This document shows positions 9,624 through 18,838 of a DNA stretch of 64,000 nt, in pieces. Position 1 is the stretch's first letter. Every line of letters begins with the position of its first letter. The notes under the pieces were generated by a model. It was given only the letters and a program-made list of their open reading frames with translations, had not been told where the DNA came from and made no database searches. Made by a program: the position numbers and the translations under genes. The DNA comes from Burkholderia pyrrocinia (GTDB lineage: Bacteria > Pseudomonadota > Gammaproteobacteria > Burkholderiales > Burkholderiaceae): positions 372,001-436,000 of the forward strand of contig NZ_CP011503.1 of assembly GCF_001028665.1 (NCBI RefSeq), read 5' to 3'.

Positions 9624-9669
9624 ACACCCCTCGATTACAACCACCCTGCAATACGGAGACACCCACGAC

Positions 9670-10578
9670 ATGAATTCGCGCGAAACCCGGGGCATGCTGC
9701 TCGGCCTGATCGGCGTGATGATCTTCAGCCTGACGCTGCCGATGACGCGTATCGTCGTGTCCGAACTCAATCCGCTGCTCAACGGGCTCGGCCGCGCGCT
9801 CGCCGCCGCGGTGCCGGCCGGCCTGCTGCTGTGGTGGCGCCGCGAGGCGCTGCCGACCCGCGCACAACTGAAAAGCCTCGCGATCACGTCGGCCGGCGTG
9901 ATCATCGCGTACCCGGTGTTCTCCGCATGGGCGATGAAATCCGTGCCGGCGTCCCACGGCGCGGTCGTCAACGGGCTGCAGCCGCTGTTCGTCGCGCTGT
10001 ACGCGGCCTGGCTGTCGCACGAGCGGCCGTCGAAGGCATTCTGGGCCAGCGCGGTGGCCGGCAGCGCGCTCGTGATCGCGTTCGCGCTGCGCGACGGCGG
10101 CGGCACCGTGCAGGCCGGCGACGCGCTGATGCTCGTCGCGGTCGGCATCGGCGCGCTCGGTTATGCGGAAGGCGCGCGCCTCGCGCGCCAGATCGGCGGC
10201 TGGCAGGTGATCTGCTGGGCGCTCGTGGTGTCCGCGCCGTTCCTCGTGCTGCCGGTCGGCTGGCTCGCGTGGATGCAGCATGCCGCGCATCCAAGCCCGC
10301 TCGCGCTGCGCACGTGGCTCGCGTTCGGCTACGTGACCCTTTTTTCGCAGTTCATCGGTTTTTTTGCATGGTATGCGGGGCTCGCGATGGGCGGCATCGC
10401 GCGCGTCGGCCAGGTGCAACTGCTGCAGATTTTCTTCACGATCGCATTTTCCGCCCTGCTGTTCGGCGAGACGGTCACGCCGTCGACGTGGCTGTTCGCC
10501 GCCGCCGTGATCGCCACCGTGGTGCTCGGGCGCCGCTCGGCGATCGCCACCACCGCGCAACCGGCTCGCGCCGGCTGA
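9670..10578 (+). CDS. EamA/DMT-family transporter
   Basis: A 302-residue inner-membrane protein with ten predicted helices arranged as two EamA repeats (about residues 8-138 and 150-290), each beginning with a long hydrophobic helix. DMT members export amino acids, nucleotides or metabolites. GGAG lies about 11 bases before the ATG. Its position behind the glyoxalase-like gene and opposite a MocR regulator suggests export of an amino compound, but this is inference from context. Confidence 0.85.
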   Translation: MNSRETRGMLLGLIGVMIFSLTLPMTRIVVSELNPLLNGLGRALAAAVPAGLLLWWRREALPTRAQLKSLAITSAGVIIAYPVFSAWAMKSVPASHGAVVNGLQPLFVALYAAWLSHERPSKAFWASAVAGSALVIAFALRDGGGTVQAGDALMLVAVGIGALGYAEGARLARQIGGWQVICWALVVSAPFLVLPVGWLAWMQHAAHPSPLALRTWLAFGYVTLFSQFIGFFAWYAGLAMGGIARVGQVQLLQIFFTIAFSALLFGETVTPSTWLFAAAVIATVVLGRRSAIATTAQPARAG

Positions 10579-10730
10579 ACAGGTGCGCCATAATGGCTGT
10601 TTTGCCTGATCGGTTTTGCCCACCCGGCCGCGAAGGCTCGACCGCGCTCGCGCATGCCCACCCGGCAGCGTCGAAGCGATCCGCCCGAACGACCTTTCTT
10701 GACTGACCACGATATCCGAACGAGGAGACT

Positions 10731-11912
10731 ATGAATCCGAGCGACCTGCATCCGCCGCACTGGCAGCTTTCCGAACGCGCCCGCAAGCTGACGAGCTCTG
10801 CGATCCGCGAGATCCTGAAGGTCACGGAACGCCCCGAGGTCATCTCGTTCGCCGGCGGCCTGCCCGCCCCCGCGACGTTCCCGGCCGAGCGCATGCGCGC
10901 CGCCGCCGACCGCGTGCTGCGCGACGCGCCGGCCGCCGCGCTCCAGTACAGCGCGACCGAAGGCTACCTGCCGCTGCGCGAGTGGATCGCCGAGCGCTAC
11001 AGCGTGCGCGTGTCGCAGGTGCTGATCACGACCGGCTCGCAGCAGGCGCTCGACCTGCTCGGCAAGGCGCTCATCGATCCGGGCAGCCCGATCCTCGTCG
11101 AAACGCCGACCTACCTCGGCGCGCTGCAGTCGTTCTCGCTGTACGAGCCGCGCTACGTGCAGGTGCCGACCGACGAACAGGGCCTGCTGCCGGAAGGCCT
11201 CACGCCCGAACTCACGCAAGGCGCGCGCCTCCTGTACGCGCAGCCGAACTTCCAGAACCCGACCGGCCGCCGCCTGCCCGTCGAGCGCCGCCGCGCGCTC
11301 GCCGCGTTCGCGCAGTCGAGCCCGTTCCCGGTGCTGGAAGACGATCCGTACGGCGCGCTGAACTACCGCGGCGAGCCGCTGCCGACGATGCTGTCGATGG
11401 CGCCCGACCACGTCGTGCACCTCGGCACGTTCTCGAAGGTGCTCGCCCCGGGCCTGCGGATCGGCTACATCATTGCCCCCGAGGAACTCCACTTCAAGCT
11501 CGTGCAGGCCAAGCAGGCCACCGACCTGCACACGCCGACGCTCACGCAGCGCATCGCGCACGAAGTGATCAAGGACGGCTTCCTCGACGAGCACATCCCG
11601 ACGATCCGCGAGCTGTACAGCGCGCAGTGCGACGCGATGCTCGGCGCGCTCGAACGCCACATGCCGGAAGGTGTCACGTGGAACCGCCCGGAAGGCGGGA
11701 TGTTCATCTGGGTGAACCTGCCCGCGCAGATCGACAGCATGAAGCTGCTTGCCGCGGCCGTCGACAACCACGTCGCCTTCGTGCCGGGCGCGCCGTTCTT
11801 CGCGGACGACGCGCAGCAGAACACGCTGCGCCTGTCGTTCGTGACGGTGCCGCCCGAGAAGATCGAGGAAGGCGTGGCTCGCCTCGGCAAGCTGCTGCGC
11901 GAGCGCCTCTGA
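10731..11912 (+). CDS. fold-type I PLP-dependent aminotransferase (LysN/aminoadipate-like)
   Basis: A 393-residue enzyme. The N-terminal EVISFAGGLPAPATFP motif, GSQQALDLLGKALIDPG, QPNFQNPTGR and the PLP lysine Lys236 in HLGTFSKVLAPGLRIGYI place it with aminotransferases of the LysN/2-aminoadipate and aromatic type. No regulatory winged helix is present, unlike the gene at 7244. CGAGGAG sits just before the ATG. It is the first gene of a three-gene run with RidA and PhzF-like genes, suggesting an amino-acid route that yields reactive enamine/imine intermediates. Confidence 0.88.
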   Translation: MNPSDLHPPHWQLSERARKLTSSAIREILKVTERPEVISFAGGLPAPATFPAERMRAAADRVLRDAPAAALQYSATEGYLPLREWIAERYSVRVSQVLITTGSQQALDLLGKALIDPGSPILVETPTYLGALQSFSLYEPRYVQVPTDEQGLLPEGLTPELTQGARLLYAQPNFQNPTGRRLPVERRRALAAFAQSSPFPVLEDDPYGALNYRGEPLPTMLSMAPDHVVHLGTFSKVLAPGLRIGYIIAPEELHFKLVQAKQATDLHTPTLTQRIAHEVIKDGFLDEHIPTIRELYSAQCDAMLGALERHMPEGVTWNRPEGGMFIWVNLPAQIDSMKLLAAAVDNHVAFVPGAPFFADDAQQNTLRLSFVTVPPEKIEEGVARLGKLLRERL

Positions 11913-11955
11913 TCCCCCCTTTTCCTGTCACGACTCTCTACGAGGAATCGAACAC

Positions 11956-12414
11956 ATGGCTAACGTCTACGACAAACTGAAGTCGCTCGGCATCGAGCTC
12001 CCGACCGCCGGCGCACCGGCCGCCGCCTACGTGATGAGCGCGCAAAGCGGCAACACGGTCTACCTGTCGGGCCACATCGCGAAGAAGGACGGCAAGGTCT
12101 GGGCCGGCAAGCTCGGCGCGGATCTTCAGACGGAAGACGGCAAGGCGGCCGCACGCTCGATCGCGATCGACCTGCTCGCAACGCTGCACGCGCACACCGG
12201 CGACCTGAACAAGGTCACGCGCATCGTCAAGCTGATGAGCCTCGTCAACTCGACGCTCGACTTCACCGAACAGCACGTCGTGACGAACGGCGCGTCGGAG
12301 CTGATCGCCGAAGTGTTCGGCGATGCGGGGAAGCACGCGCGCTCGGCCTTCGGCGTCGCGCAGATCCCGCTCGGCGCGTGCGTCGAGATCGAGCTGATCG
12401 CCGAAGTTGCGTAA
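11956..12414 (+). CDS. RidA-family protein (enamine/imine deaminase type)
   Basis: A 152-residue YjgF/RidA-fold protein. The LSGHIAKKDGKVWAGKLG strand and the C-terminal HARSAFGVAQIPLGACVEIE block are family hallmarks. Arg129 in HARS corresponds to the arginine (Arg105 in E. coli RidA) needed for 2-aminoacrylate hydrolysis. The protein is about 25 residues longer than canonical RidA, with insertions around residues 43-66. Its place after an aminotransferase fits removal of reactive intermediates. GAGGAA lies about 9 bases before the ATG. Confidence 0.85.
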   Translation: MANVYDKLKSLGIELPTAGAPAAAYVMSAQSGNTVYLSGHIAKKDGKVWAGKLGADLQTEDGKAAARSIAIDLLATLHAHTGDLNKVTRIVKLMSLVNSTLDFTEQHVVTNGASELIAEVFGDAGKHARSAFGVAQIPLGACVEIELIAEVA

Positions 12415-12427
12415 CACGCGCATCGCG

Positions 12428-13309
12428 ATGCCCGATCGTCTCGTCCGCTTCAAGCAGGTCGACGTGTTCACGTCGGTGCCGTTCAAGGGCAACCCGCTCG
12501 CCGTGATCTTCGACGCCGATTCGCTCGGCGACGATGACATGCTCGCGATCGCCCGCTGGACGAACCTGTCGGAAACGACGTTCGTCTGCACGCCGACCGA
12601 CCCGGAAGCCGACTACCGCGTGCGGATCTTCACACCGGGCGGCGAACTGCCGTTCGCCGGCCACCCGACGCTCGGCACCGCGCATGCGTTCCTGGAAAGC
12701 GGCGCGCAGCCGCGCACGCCGGGCCGGCTGATCCAGCAGTGCGGGGTCGGCCGGGTCGCGCTGCGCGAGCAAGCCGACGGCTGGGCGTTCGCCGCGCCGC
12801 CGGCGCGCGTCACGCCGCTCGACCGTTCGGACTACGCGGCGCTGGCTGCCGCGTTGCGCAGCGACGCGATCGACCTGGATGCCGAGCCGTGCGCGGTCGA
12901 CAACGGCGCGCCGTGGCTGGTCGTGCGGCTGACGTCGGCCGACGCGTGCATCGGCCTGTCGCCCGATCCGGCCGCGCTGGAAGCGCTCACGCACCGCTAC
13001 GGCGCGGACGGCCTCGCGGTCTACGCGCCGCACGCCGAAGGCGGCCCCGCGACGTTCGAAATCCGCTGCCTGATGACGGGCGGCAACTTCGGCGTCGGCG
13101 AAGATCCCGTCACGGGCAGCGCAAACGCCGCGCTGGCCGGTCTGCTGACGCGGCAGGAACGCCGTCCCGGCACGTCCTACACGGCCCGCCAGGGCACGGC
13201 GATCGGCCGCGACGGCCGCATCTTCGTCCGCTACGACGACGACGGCACGACGTGGATCGGCGGCCACGCCGTCACGGTTGTCGACGGCACGTTCCGGTCC
13301 CTTGTCTGA
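12428..13309 (+). CDS. PhzF-family isomerase/epimerase-like protein
   Basis: A 293-residue two-domain protein of the PhzF/diaminopimelate-epimerase fold. Motifs in order: DVFTSVPFKGNPLAV (13-26), NLSETTFV with Glu49 at the position of the PhzF catalytic acid, TPGGELPFAGHPTLG (about 75-89), and GEDPVTGSANAAL near the end. ATG 12428 is chosen over an in-frame TTG at 12407 that overlaps the ridA stop. It closes the aminotransferase-RidA operon. Substrate unknown; phenazine synthesis is not implied because no other phz gene is nearby. Confidence 0.88.
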   Translation: MPDRLVRFKQVDVFTSVPFKGNPLAVIFDADSLGDDDMLAIARWTNLSETTFVCTPTDPEADYRVRIFTPGGELPFAGHPTLGTAHAFLESGAQPRTPGRLIQQCGVGRVALREQADGWAFAAPPARVTPLDRSDYAALAAALRSDAIDLDAEPCAVDNGAPWLVVRLTSADACIGLSPDPAALEALTHRYGADGLAVYAPHAEGGPATFEIRCLMTGGNFGVGEDPVTGSANAALAGLLTRQERRPGTSYTARQGTAIGRDGRIFVRYDDDGTTWIGGHAVTVVDGTFRSLV

Positions 13310-13327
13310 CATTTCGCGATGTGCGAT

Positions 13328-13348
13328 GGCGCCGGTCCGTCCGGCGCC
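13328..13348 (+). terminator. GC-rich hairpin after the PhzF-like gene
   Basis: GGCGCCGG and CCGGCGCC form a perfect 8-bp stem around TCCGT, 18 bases after the stop codon. There is no U tract, so intrinsic termination is only possible. Confidence 0.4.
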
Positions 13349-13526
13349 CCTACGGTTCGCCCAGCTATCGCAAAAACGCTCCAGCCAGTAATATCGGGCC
13401 TAATCCGTTGTTTCGGAGGTCTGTCGATGGTTGCGCATCCCGCGAACGAACAGACGCCGGGGCGACCCCAACCATAGCCGGCCATCCCGACGGATGGCGC
13501 ACGCGAGCAGGACGCCACCCTCTTCG

Positions 13527-15866
13527 ATGAGCTCCGCCCGGTCCAACCCTACGCCGCCGACCCGGCCGCTACGCGCGCCGCGCAAATCGCGCCGGCGTGC
13601 GCTGTTCGCGATCCCGCTGCTCGGGATGCTGGCGCTTGCGCTGCTGTGGGCTGTGATCATCGCGCGGCTGTCGGTCGAGAAGGACAGTGCGTACAAGGAA
13701 GCGGCGGCGTCCGCCGCGATCCTGTCCTCCGCGCTCGAGCAGCATACGGTCAAGGCGATCCACCAGGTCGACCAGATCACCCGCTTCGTCAAGTTCGAGT
13801 TCGAGAAGTCGCCTGCGCACTTCAATCTTGCGAGCGCCGTCGAGAAAGGCGTCGTGCCGAGCGATACGCTGATCCAGGTATCGCTCGTCAACGCGAAGGG
13901 CATCCTGTTCGCGAACACGGCCGAGATCCATCCGCAGCCGATCAACCTGGCCGATCGCGAGCACTTCAAGGTCCACCTGTCGCACAACGACGACCGCCTC
14001 TATATCAGCAAGCCCGTGCTCGGCCGCGTGTCGAGCCACTGGACGCTGCAGATGACGCGGCGCCTGAACAACCCGGACGGCAGCTTCGCGGGCATCGTCG
14101 TCGTGTCGGAAGACCCGAGTTACTTCACGAACGACTTCTACAACAACGCGGCGATCGGCAAGGAAGGCGTGATCGCGGTCGTGTCCGACACGGGCGCGGT
14201 GCTCGCGCGACGCACGGGCTCGCTCAGCAACGCACCGGGCGCGTTTTCGGCATCGGGTGTGTATCCGATCGCCGAGCGCGTGACCGGCACGATCATCGAC
14301 CCGCTCGACGGCGTGACGCGCATCGTGTCGTACCGCCACCTCGACGGCTATCCGCTCGCGGTGATGGTCGGCCTGTCGCAAACCGAGGAATTCGCGGACT
14401 ACTACCACACGCGCAACGTCTACCTGCTGATGACGAGCTTCATCACGCTCGCGATGCTCGCGTTCTTCGGCGTCGCGACGGGCCTGATCGGCAAGCTGCT
14501 CGGCCGCGAGCGCGAGATGACGCAACTCGCGGAATTCGACCTGCTCACCGGCCTCGCGAACCGCTATGCGACGCTGCGCGGGCTGCGCAACGACGTGGCG
14601 ATGCCGACGAGCCTGTCGCGGCTCGGCCTGCTGTTCATCGATCTCGACAACTTCAAGACCGTCAACGACACGCTCGGCCACAACGCCGGCGACATCGTGC
14701 TGCAGATGACCGCGTCGCGCCTGTCCGATGCGGTCGGCGACGAAGGCTCGCTCGCGCGCATCGGCGGCGACGAGTTCGTCGTCGTGATGAAGGGCGACGA
14801 CGTCGAGCGGCGCGCGGTGCGGCTCGCGGAAGCGATCATCCGGATGTTCGGCGAACCGTTCGACGTACGCGGCAGTTCGTTCGTGCTGCATGCGAGCATC
14901 GGCATCGCGCTGCACACCGTCGCGAACGAAAGCGAGATCGACCTGCTGAAGAAGGCCGACCTCGCCATGTACAGCGCGAAGGACGCCGGCAAGAACTGCT
15001 ACCAGTTCTATGCGCCGCACCTGTCGCACCGCGCCGACCACCTGATGCGCTGGGAACAGCAATTGCGCGTCGCGCTCGCCGAGGGGCAACTGTTCCTCGC
15101 GTACCAGCCGAAGATCGACCTCACGCACCGCACCATCACCGGCTTCGAGGCGCTCGCGCGCTGGGATCACCCCGAGCACGGGATCATCTCCGCGAACGAA
15201 TTCATTTCGATCGCCGAATCGACGGGACTGATCGTGCCGATCGGCGACTTCGTGATCCGCACCGCGTGCGAGCAGATCGCACGCTGGCGCGACGAGGGTC
15301 ACGACACGCTGACGCTCGCGGTCAACATCTCGCCCGTGCAGTTCTGGCGTGGCGACCTGATCGAAACGATCTCGCACACGCTGCAGGAAACCGGCATCGA
15401 CGCGAACCGGCTCGAGATCGAGATCACCGAAACCGCGATGATGGAGTATCCGGAACTCGTGTCCGAGAAGATCGTCGCGCTGAAGAAGCTCGGCATCCGG
15501 ATCGCACTCGACGATTTCGGCACCGGCTATTCGTCGCTGTCGTACCTGCACCGCTTCTCCGTCGACACGCTGAAGGTCGACCGTTCGTTCGTGCAGGCGA
15601 TCCCGAACGATCGCAGCGTATGCGTGATGGTGTCGTCGATCGTGCATCTCGCGCGCTCGCTCGGCCTGACCGTCGTCGTCGAAGGCACGGAAACCGAGGA
15701 GCAGATCACGTGGCTGTCCGCGCTCGGCGAGATCGAGGCACAGGGCTTCCTGTTCTCGCGCCCGGTGCCGGCCGACGCAATTCCCGCGCTGATCGCGCGC
15801 TTCGGCGTGCGCGGCGACCATCCGAACGTCATCGCGCACCGCGCGACGGGCAGCACCGGCGCCTGA
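13527..15866 (+). CDS. membrane GGDEF-EAL protein (cyclic-di-GMP turnover)
   Basis: A 779-residue signalling protein: membrane helix about 25-46, a periplasmic Cache-type sensor (about 50-300), a second helix near residue 310, then GGDEF and EAL domains. GGDEF (413-417) and EAL (541-543) are intact, as are the EAL-domain residues in NISPVQFW, EIEITETAMM, DDFGTGYSSL and KVDRSFV, so both cyclase and phosphodiesterase activity are possible. The inhibitory I-site RxxD is absent at its usual place before GGDEF. ATG 13527 has only a weak ribosome site; ATG 13494 is the alternative. Confidence 0.92.
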   Translation: MSSARSNPTPPTRPLRAPRKSRRRALFAIPLLGMLALALLWAVIIARLSVEKDSAYKEAAASAAILSSALEQHTVKAIHQVDQITRFVKFEFEKSPAHFNLASAVEKGVVPSDTLIQVSLVNAKGILFANTAEIHPQPINLADREHFKVHLSHNDDRLYISKPVLGRVSSHWTLQMTRRLNNPDGSFAGIVVVSEDPSYFTNDFYNNAAIGKEGVIAVVSDTGAVLARRTGSLSNAPGAFSASGVYPIAERVTGTIIDPLDGVTRIVSYRHLDGYPLAVMVGLSQTEEFADYYHTRNVYLLMTSFITLAMLAFFGVATGLIGKLLGREREMTQLAEFDLLTGLANRYATLRGLRNDVAMPTSLSRLGLLFIDLDNFKTVNDTLGHNAGDIVLQMTASRLSDAVGDEGSLARIGGDEFVVVMKGDDVERRAVRLAEAIIRMFGEPFDVRGSSFVLHASIGIALHTVANESEIDLLKKADLAMYSAKDAGKNCYQFYAPHLSHRADHLMRWEQQLRVALAEGQLFLAYQPKIDLTHRTITGFEALARWDHPEHGIISANEFISIAESTGLIVPIGDFVIRTACEQIARWRDEGHDTLTLAVNISPVQFWRGDLIETISHTLQETGIDANRLEIEITETAMMEYPELVSEKIVALKKLGIRIALDDFGTGYSSLSYLHRFSVDTLKVDRSFVQAIPNDRSVCVMVSSIVHLARSLGLTVVVEGTETEEQITWLSALGEIEAQGFLFSRPVPADAIPALIARFGVRGDHPNVIAHRATGSTGA

Positions 15867-16070
15867 GCGCACCGCGGCTGCGGCCATGGCGCGCGTTGCG
15901 CGCTGCCATAATTGTTTCGTTTTCCGATCTTATTCTTCAGTCTATTAATTAGCGTTTCCGCGCATGGCAGTGTCGCGATGCGCGGCGGACAATTGGGAGG
16001 GCCAACGTATCGGCCGGCCGCCGATAACGTCTACACGCGCGAGATCCGGCCCTGCGCCAACACCACAACC

Positions 16071-17279
16071 ATGACAACCGTCGAAGTCGAAGCAAGCGCT
16101 CGTGTCGAAGAGGCACAGGCATCCCTGTGGACCTTGTTCAAGGTCGTCGCCGGCATTTCGGCGATCTCGTGGGGCGGGCTTTCGATGATGGCGCAACTCG
16201 AACGCCACTACGTAGAACGGCTGCAACGCATCGAACCGCACATATTCGGCGATCTCGTCGCACTCGCGTGGCTCGTGCCGGGCCCCGTCGGCTGCAACGT
16301 TGCGGTGCAGGTCGGCCAGACGCTGCACGGCCGCGCCGGCGCATGGGTCGCCGGCATCGCGAGCGTGCTGCCGTTCTCCATCCTGATGACGCTGTTCGCG
16401 ATCTTCTATCGCACACCGCTCGTGCGCTCGCTTGCGTCGCCGATGCTGATCAATCACTTCGGGATGGTGCTCGCCGCGCTGATCGGCGTCACGTGGGTCA
16501 AGCAGGTGCGCATGCTCGCGCGCACGCGGCTCGAACAGGTGATCGCCGCGCTGTCGACGATTCTGCTCGCTTTCGCGCATAGTCCGGCCGCTTTCGTCGG
16601 AATTCTTTTCGCTGCGTTTGCAGCGGGCTGGCTGACCGGGCCGCCGCAACGCGACGCGGTCGATTTCACGCTGTCGAGACGCGACCGCAACCTGCTCGTG
16701 CTGCTTGGCGTGCTCGTCGTGTTGTTCGCGGTGCCGCTGCCCGGCGATTACCAGGAGCAACTGCTGTGGCCGCGCCTCGCAGGCGCCGGCATGACATTGT
16801 TCGGCGGCGGCTTTTCCGCGCTGCCGGTGCTCAAGACGCTGTTCGTCTCGCCGGCAACGGGCATCTCCGATCACGACTTCACGCTGGCGTTCGCGCTGTC
16901 GCCCGTGGCGCCGGGGCCGCTGCTGAACGTCGTGCCGTTTCTCGGCTACCTGACCGACGGCTGGGTCGGCGCGCTGCTCGCAACGGCCGCGCTGTTCATT
17001 CCGTCGGGTTGTCTCGTCGTGTTTGCGCAGAACCACCTGGCCCGGCTCAAGCGCCATTCGCGCTTCGAGCACGGGATGCGCCTGCTGCGCGCGGCGACGA
17101 CGGGATTTCTCGTCGTCGCCGTCGTGAAGATCCTGCATCGCGAGCCGGCCGACCCGATTTACTGGCTGACGGGCGCGTTCGCGACGCTGTGCTTCACGCG
17201 CCTCAGGGTGCCCGTCTATGCCGTCTACGGCGCGGTCGCGATTGCATGCGGCGTGTGGCTGTGGGCCGCCGCGCGCTGA
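16071..17279 (+). CDS. chromate transporter, CHR family long form
   Basis: A 402-residue membrane protein with two homologous halves. The first half has GLSMMAQLERHYVER and LVALAWLVPGPVGCNVAVQVG; the second repeats the pattern as GGGFSALPVLKT and LAFALSPVAPGPLLNVVPFLGY. These paired motifs define the bidomain CHR transporters, which expel chromate or move related oxyanions. ATG 16071 is preferred; the frame is open upstream to 15912, but those residues are not membrane-like or conserved. No chrB regulator is adjacent. Confidence 0.85.
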   Translation: MTTVEVEASARVEEAQASLWTLFKVVAGISAISWGGLSMMAQLERHYVERLQRIEPHIFGDLVALAWLVPGPVGCNVAVQVGQTLHGRAGAWVAGIASVLPFSILMTLFAIFYRTPLVRSLASPMLINHFGMVLAALIGVTWVKQVRMLARTRLEQVIAALSTILLAFAHSPAAFVGILFAAFAAGWLTGPPQRDAVDFTLSRRDRNLLVLLGVLVVLFAVPLPGDYQEQLLWPRLAGAGMTLFGGGFSALPVLKTLFVSPATGISDHDFTLAFALSPVAPGPLLNVVPFLGYLTDGWVGALLATAALFIPSGCLVVFAQNHLARLKRHSRFEHGMRLLRAATTGFLVVAVVKILHREPADPIYWLTGAFATLCFTRLRVPVYAVYGAVAIACGVWLWAAAR

Positions 17280-17347
17280 CGGGCGGCAGCCGCCGCCCCG
17301 CCGGACTCAGCCGGCATCAATCGGGATTCGTCGACAGTCAACCGGCT

Positions 17348-17794
17348 TCAACCCGCCTGCACCGCGACCCGGCGTGCCATCCAGCGAGCGCGCAGCGCGT
17401 CGTACGCGAGGTTGAAGCAGAACGTGTACGGCAGGAAGAACAGCACGATGCCGAGGTCGAGCAGTAGCGCCTCGACGAGGCTCACGTTCAGCCACCACGC
17501 AGCAACCGGCACCACCATCGCGACGAGGCCGAGTTCGAAGATGACCGCGTGCGCGATCCGCATGCCGAGCGTGCGCGTCAGCCCCGCGCGCCGTTCGAAG
17601 CGGTCGAACAGCGTGTTGAAGGTCATGTTCCACGCCATCGCGATCAGCGACACCATCACCGTCAGCACGCCGACGTGCGATACCGGCATGTCGAGCAGCC
17701 ACGCGCCGATCGGCGCGCACAGCGCGATCGCGACCAGCTCGAACGTCAGCGCGTGCAGCAGCCGTTCCGTTACCGTTTTGTTCATCTGTTTCAT
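17348..17794 (-). CDS. PACE-family multidrug (biocide) efflux protein
   Basis: A 148-residue protein of four membrane helices arranged as two tandem repeats. Each repeat carries the family glutamate in a helix (LHALTFELVAI and HAVIFELGLVAM), and AWNMTFNTLFDRFE is the signature loop. PACE transporters such as AceI export chlorhexidine and related cationic compounds. GGAGGG lies 5 bases before the ATG at 17794, which decides this start over the one at 17818. The divergent LysR gene matches the aceI/aceR arrangement. Confidence 0.88.
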   Translation of the reverse strand: MKQMNKTVTERLLHALTFELVAIALCAPIGAWLLDMPVSHVGVLTVMVSLIAMAWNMTFNTLFDRFERRAGLTRTLGMRIAHAVIFELGLVAMVVPVAAWWLNVSLVEALLLDLGIVLFFLPYTFCFNLAYDALRARWMARRVAVQAG

Positions 17795-17868
17795 GGTTCC
17801 CTCCGATCGTTGCTTCATTCATGTCGGTCATTTTGATCGGCTAAACCGTATGAATCCAGTTTGATATC

Positions 17869-17883
17869 ATCGGTTTTACCGAT
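17869..17883. promoter_or_regulatory. candidate LysR operator between PACE and LysR genes
   Basis: A perfect inverted repeat ATCGGT-TTT-ACCGAT sits 22 bases before the LysR start. A weaker copy with the same halves, ATCGG-CTAAA-CCGTA, lies about 30 bases to the left (17836-17850). Two such sites are typical of a LysR regulator acting on itself and its divergent target. Confidence 0.55.
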
Positions 17884-17905
17884 ATAACGAAACCCGGAGC
17901 GCCAC

Positions 17906-18790
17906 ATGCGCCACGCCCCCGAAGCCCTGCTCGCATTCGCCGAAGCCGCGCTGCTCGGCTCGTTCACGGCTGCCGCGCGCAAGCTCGGCAAGCGCCAGTC
18001 GACCGTGTCGGAGGCGATCGCGAACCTCGAGATCGATCTCGGCGTGCAGTTGTTCGACCGCTCGACGCGCGCACCGACGCTGACCGACGCCGGGCGCGCA
18101 TTGCTGCCGCAGGTGCAGCGCGCGCTCGAGGCGGGCGCGGCGATCGATCGTACGGCCGCGCGGCTCGCGCAGGGCGAAGAAGCACGGCTGACGCTCGTCG
18201 TGTCCGATACGTACCAGTCGAAGCGCTACGAGGAAACGTTGATGGCGCTCGAACGGCGCTTTCCGGCGCTCGAGCTCGAATGCCAGATCGCCGAGCACGA
18301 GGACGTGCTGGACCTGATCCAGCAAGGCCGCGCGCAGCTCGGGCTGATGGCCGCGCGCGCGACCTACCCGGCCGATATCGGCGCGGCGACGGTGGCGGAG
18401 GAATCGGAGATCGGCCTGTTCGTCGGACGCACGCACGCGCTCGCCGAATACGGCGACGCGGAAGTGCCGCACGCGGCGCTGCGCGACGTGCGCGAACTGC
18501 GCCTCAATACCTACGTGAAAACGGAAGGCCGCAGCGCGGGCGACCGGATCGTCGTCGGCACGCAGCACTGGCTGGCGCCGAGCTACCTGATGCTGCTGGA
18601 GATGGCGGTGCTGGGGTTCGGCTGGGCCGAGCTGCCGCGCTGGATGGTCGACCACTTCGCGCGCGATCGCCTGTGCGAACTGCACGCACGCGGCTGGCCG
18701 CGCCGCGTGCGGGTGGATGCGGTATGGTCGCGCACCCGGCCGCTCGGCCCGGCCGGCTCGTGGCTGCTCGACGCGATGCTGGCCGCGTAG
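17906..18790 (+). CDS. LysR-family regulator, probably of the PACE efflux gene
   Basis: A 294-residue LysR protein. The N-terminal winged helix-turn-helix contains AFAEAALLGSFTAAARKLGKRQSTVSEAI (about 11-39); the effector-binding half starts near residue 90 with ARLTLVVSDTYQSKRYEET. It is divergent from the PACE gene with a 111-base shared promoter region carrying inverted repeats, so it most likely activates that gene in response to the exported compound, as AceR does for AceI. Confidence 0.88.
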   Translation: MRHAPEALLAFAEAALLGSFTAAARKLGKRQSTVSEAIANLEIDLGVQLFDRSTRAPTLTDAGRALLPQVQRALEAGAAIDRTAARLAQGEEARLTLVVSDTYQSKRYEETLMALERRFPALELECQIAEHEDVLDLIQQGRAQLGLMAARATYPADIGAATVAEESEIGLFVGRTHALAEYGDAEVPHAALRDVRELRLNTYVKTEGRSAGDRIVVGTQHWLAPSYLMLLEMAVLGFGWAELPRWMVDHFARDRLCELHARGWPRRVRVDAVWSRTRPLGPAGSWLLDAMLAA

Positions 18791-18838
18791 CGGCGCACAC
18801 CGGCGAATCTGCGGTTGGCGCCGGCCGACGCCGGACGA

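Noticed and set aside
7224-10148. A 974-codon minus-strand frame running from the MocR gene into the EamA gene
   Set aside because: It is antisense or out of frame to three recognisable genes and has no domain features.
15912-16070. N-terminal extension of the chromate transporter
   Set aside because: The residues before ATG 16071 are not conserved and the family N-terminus begins right after it.
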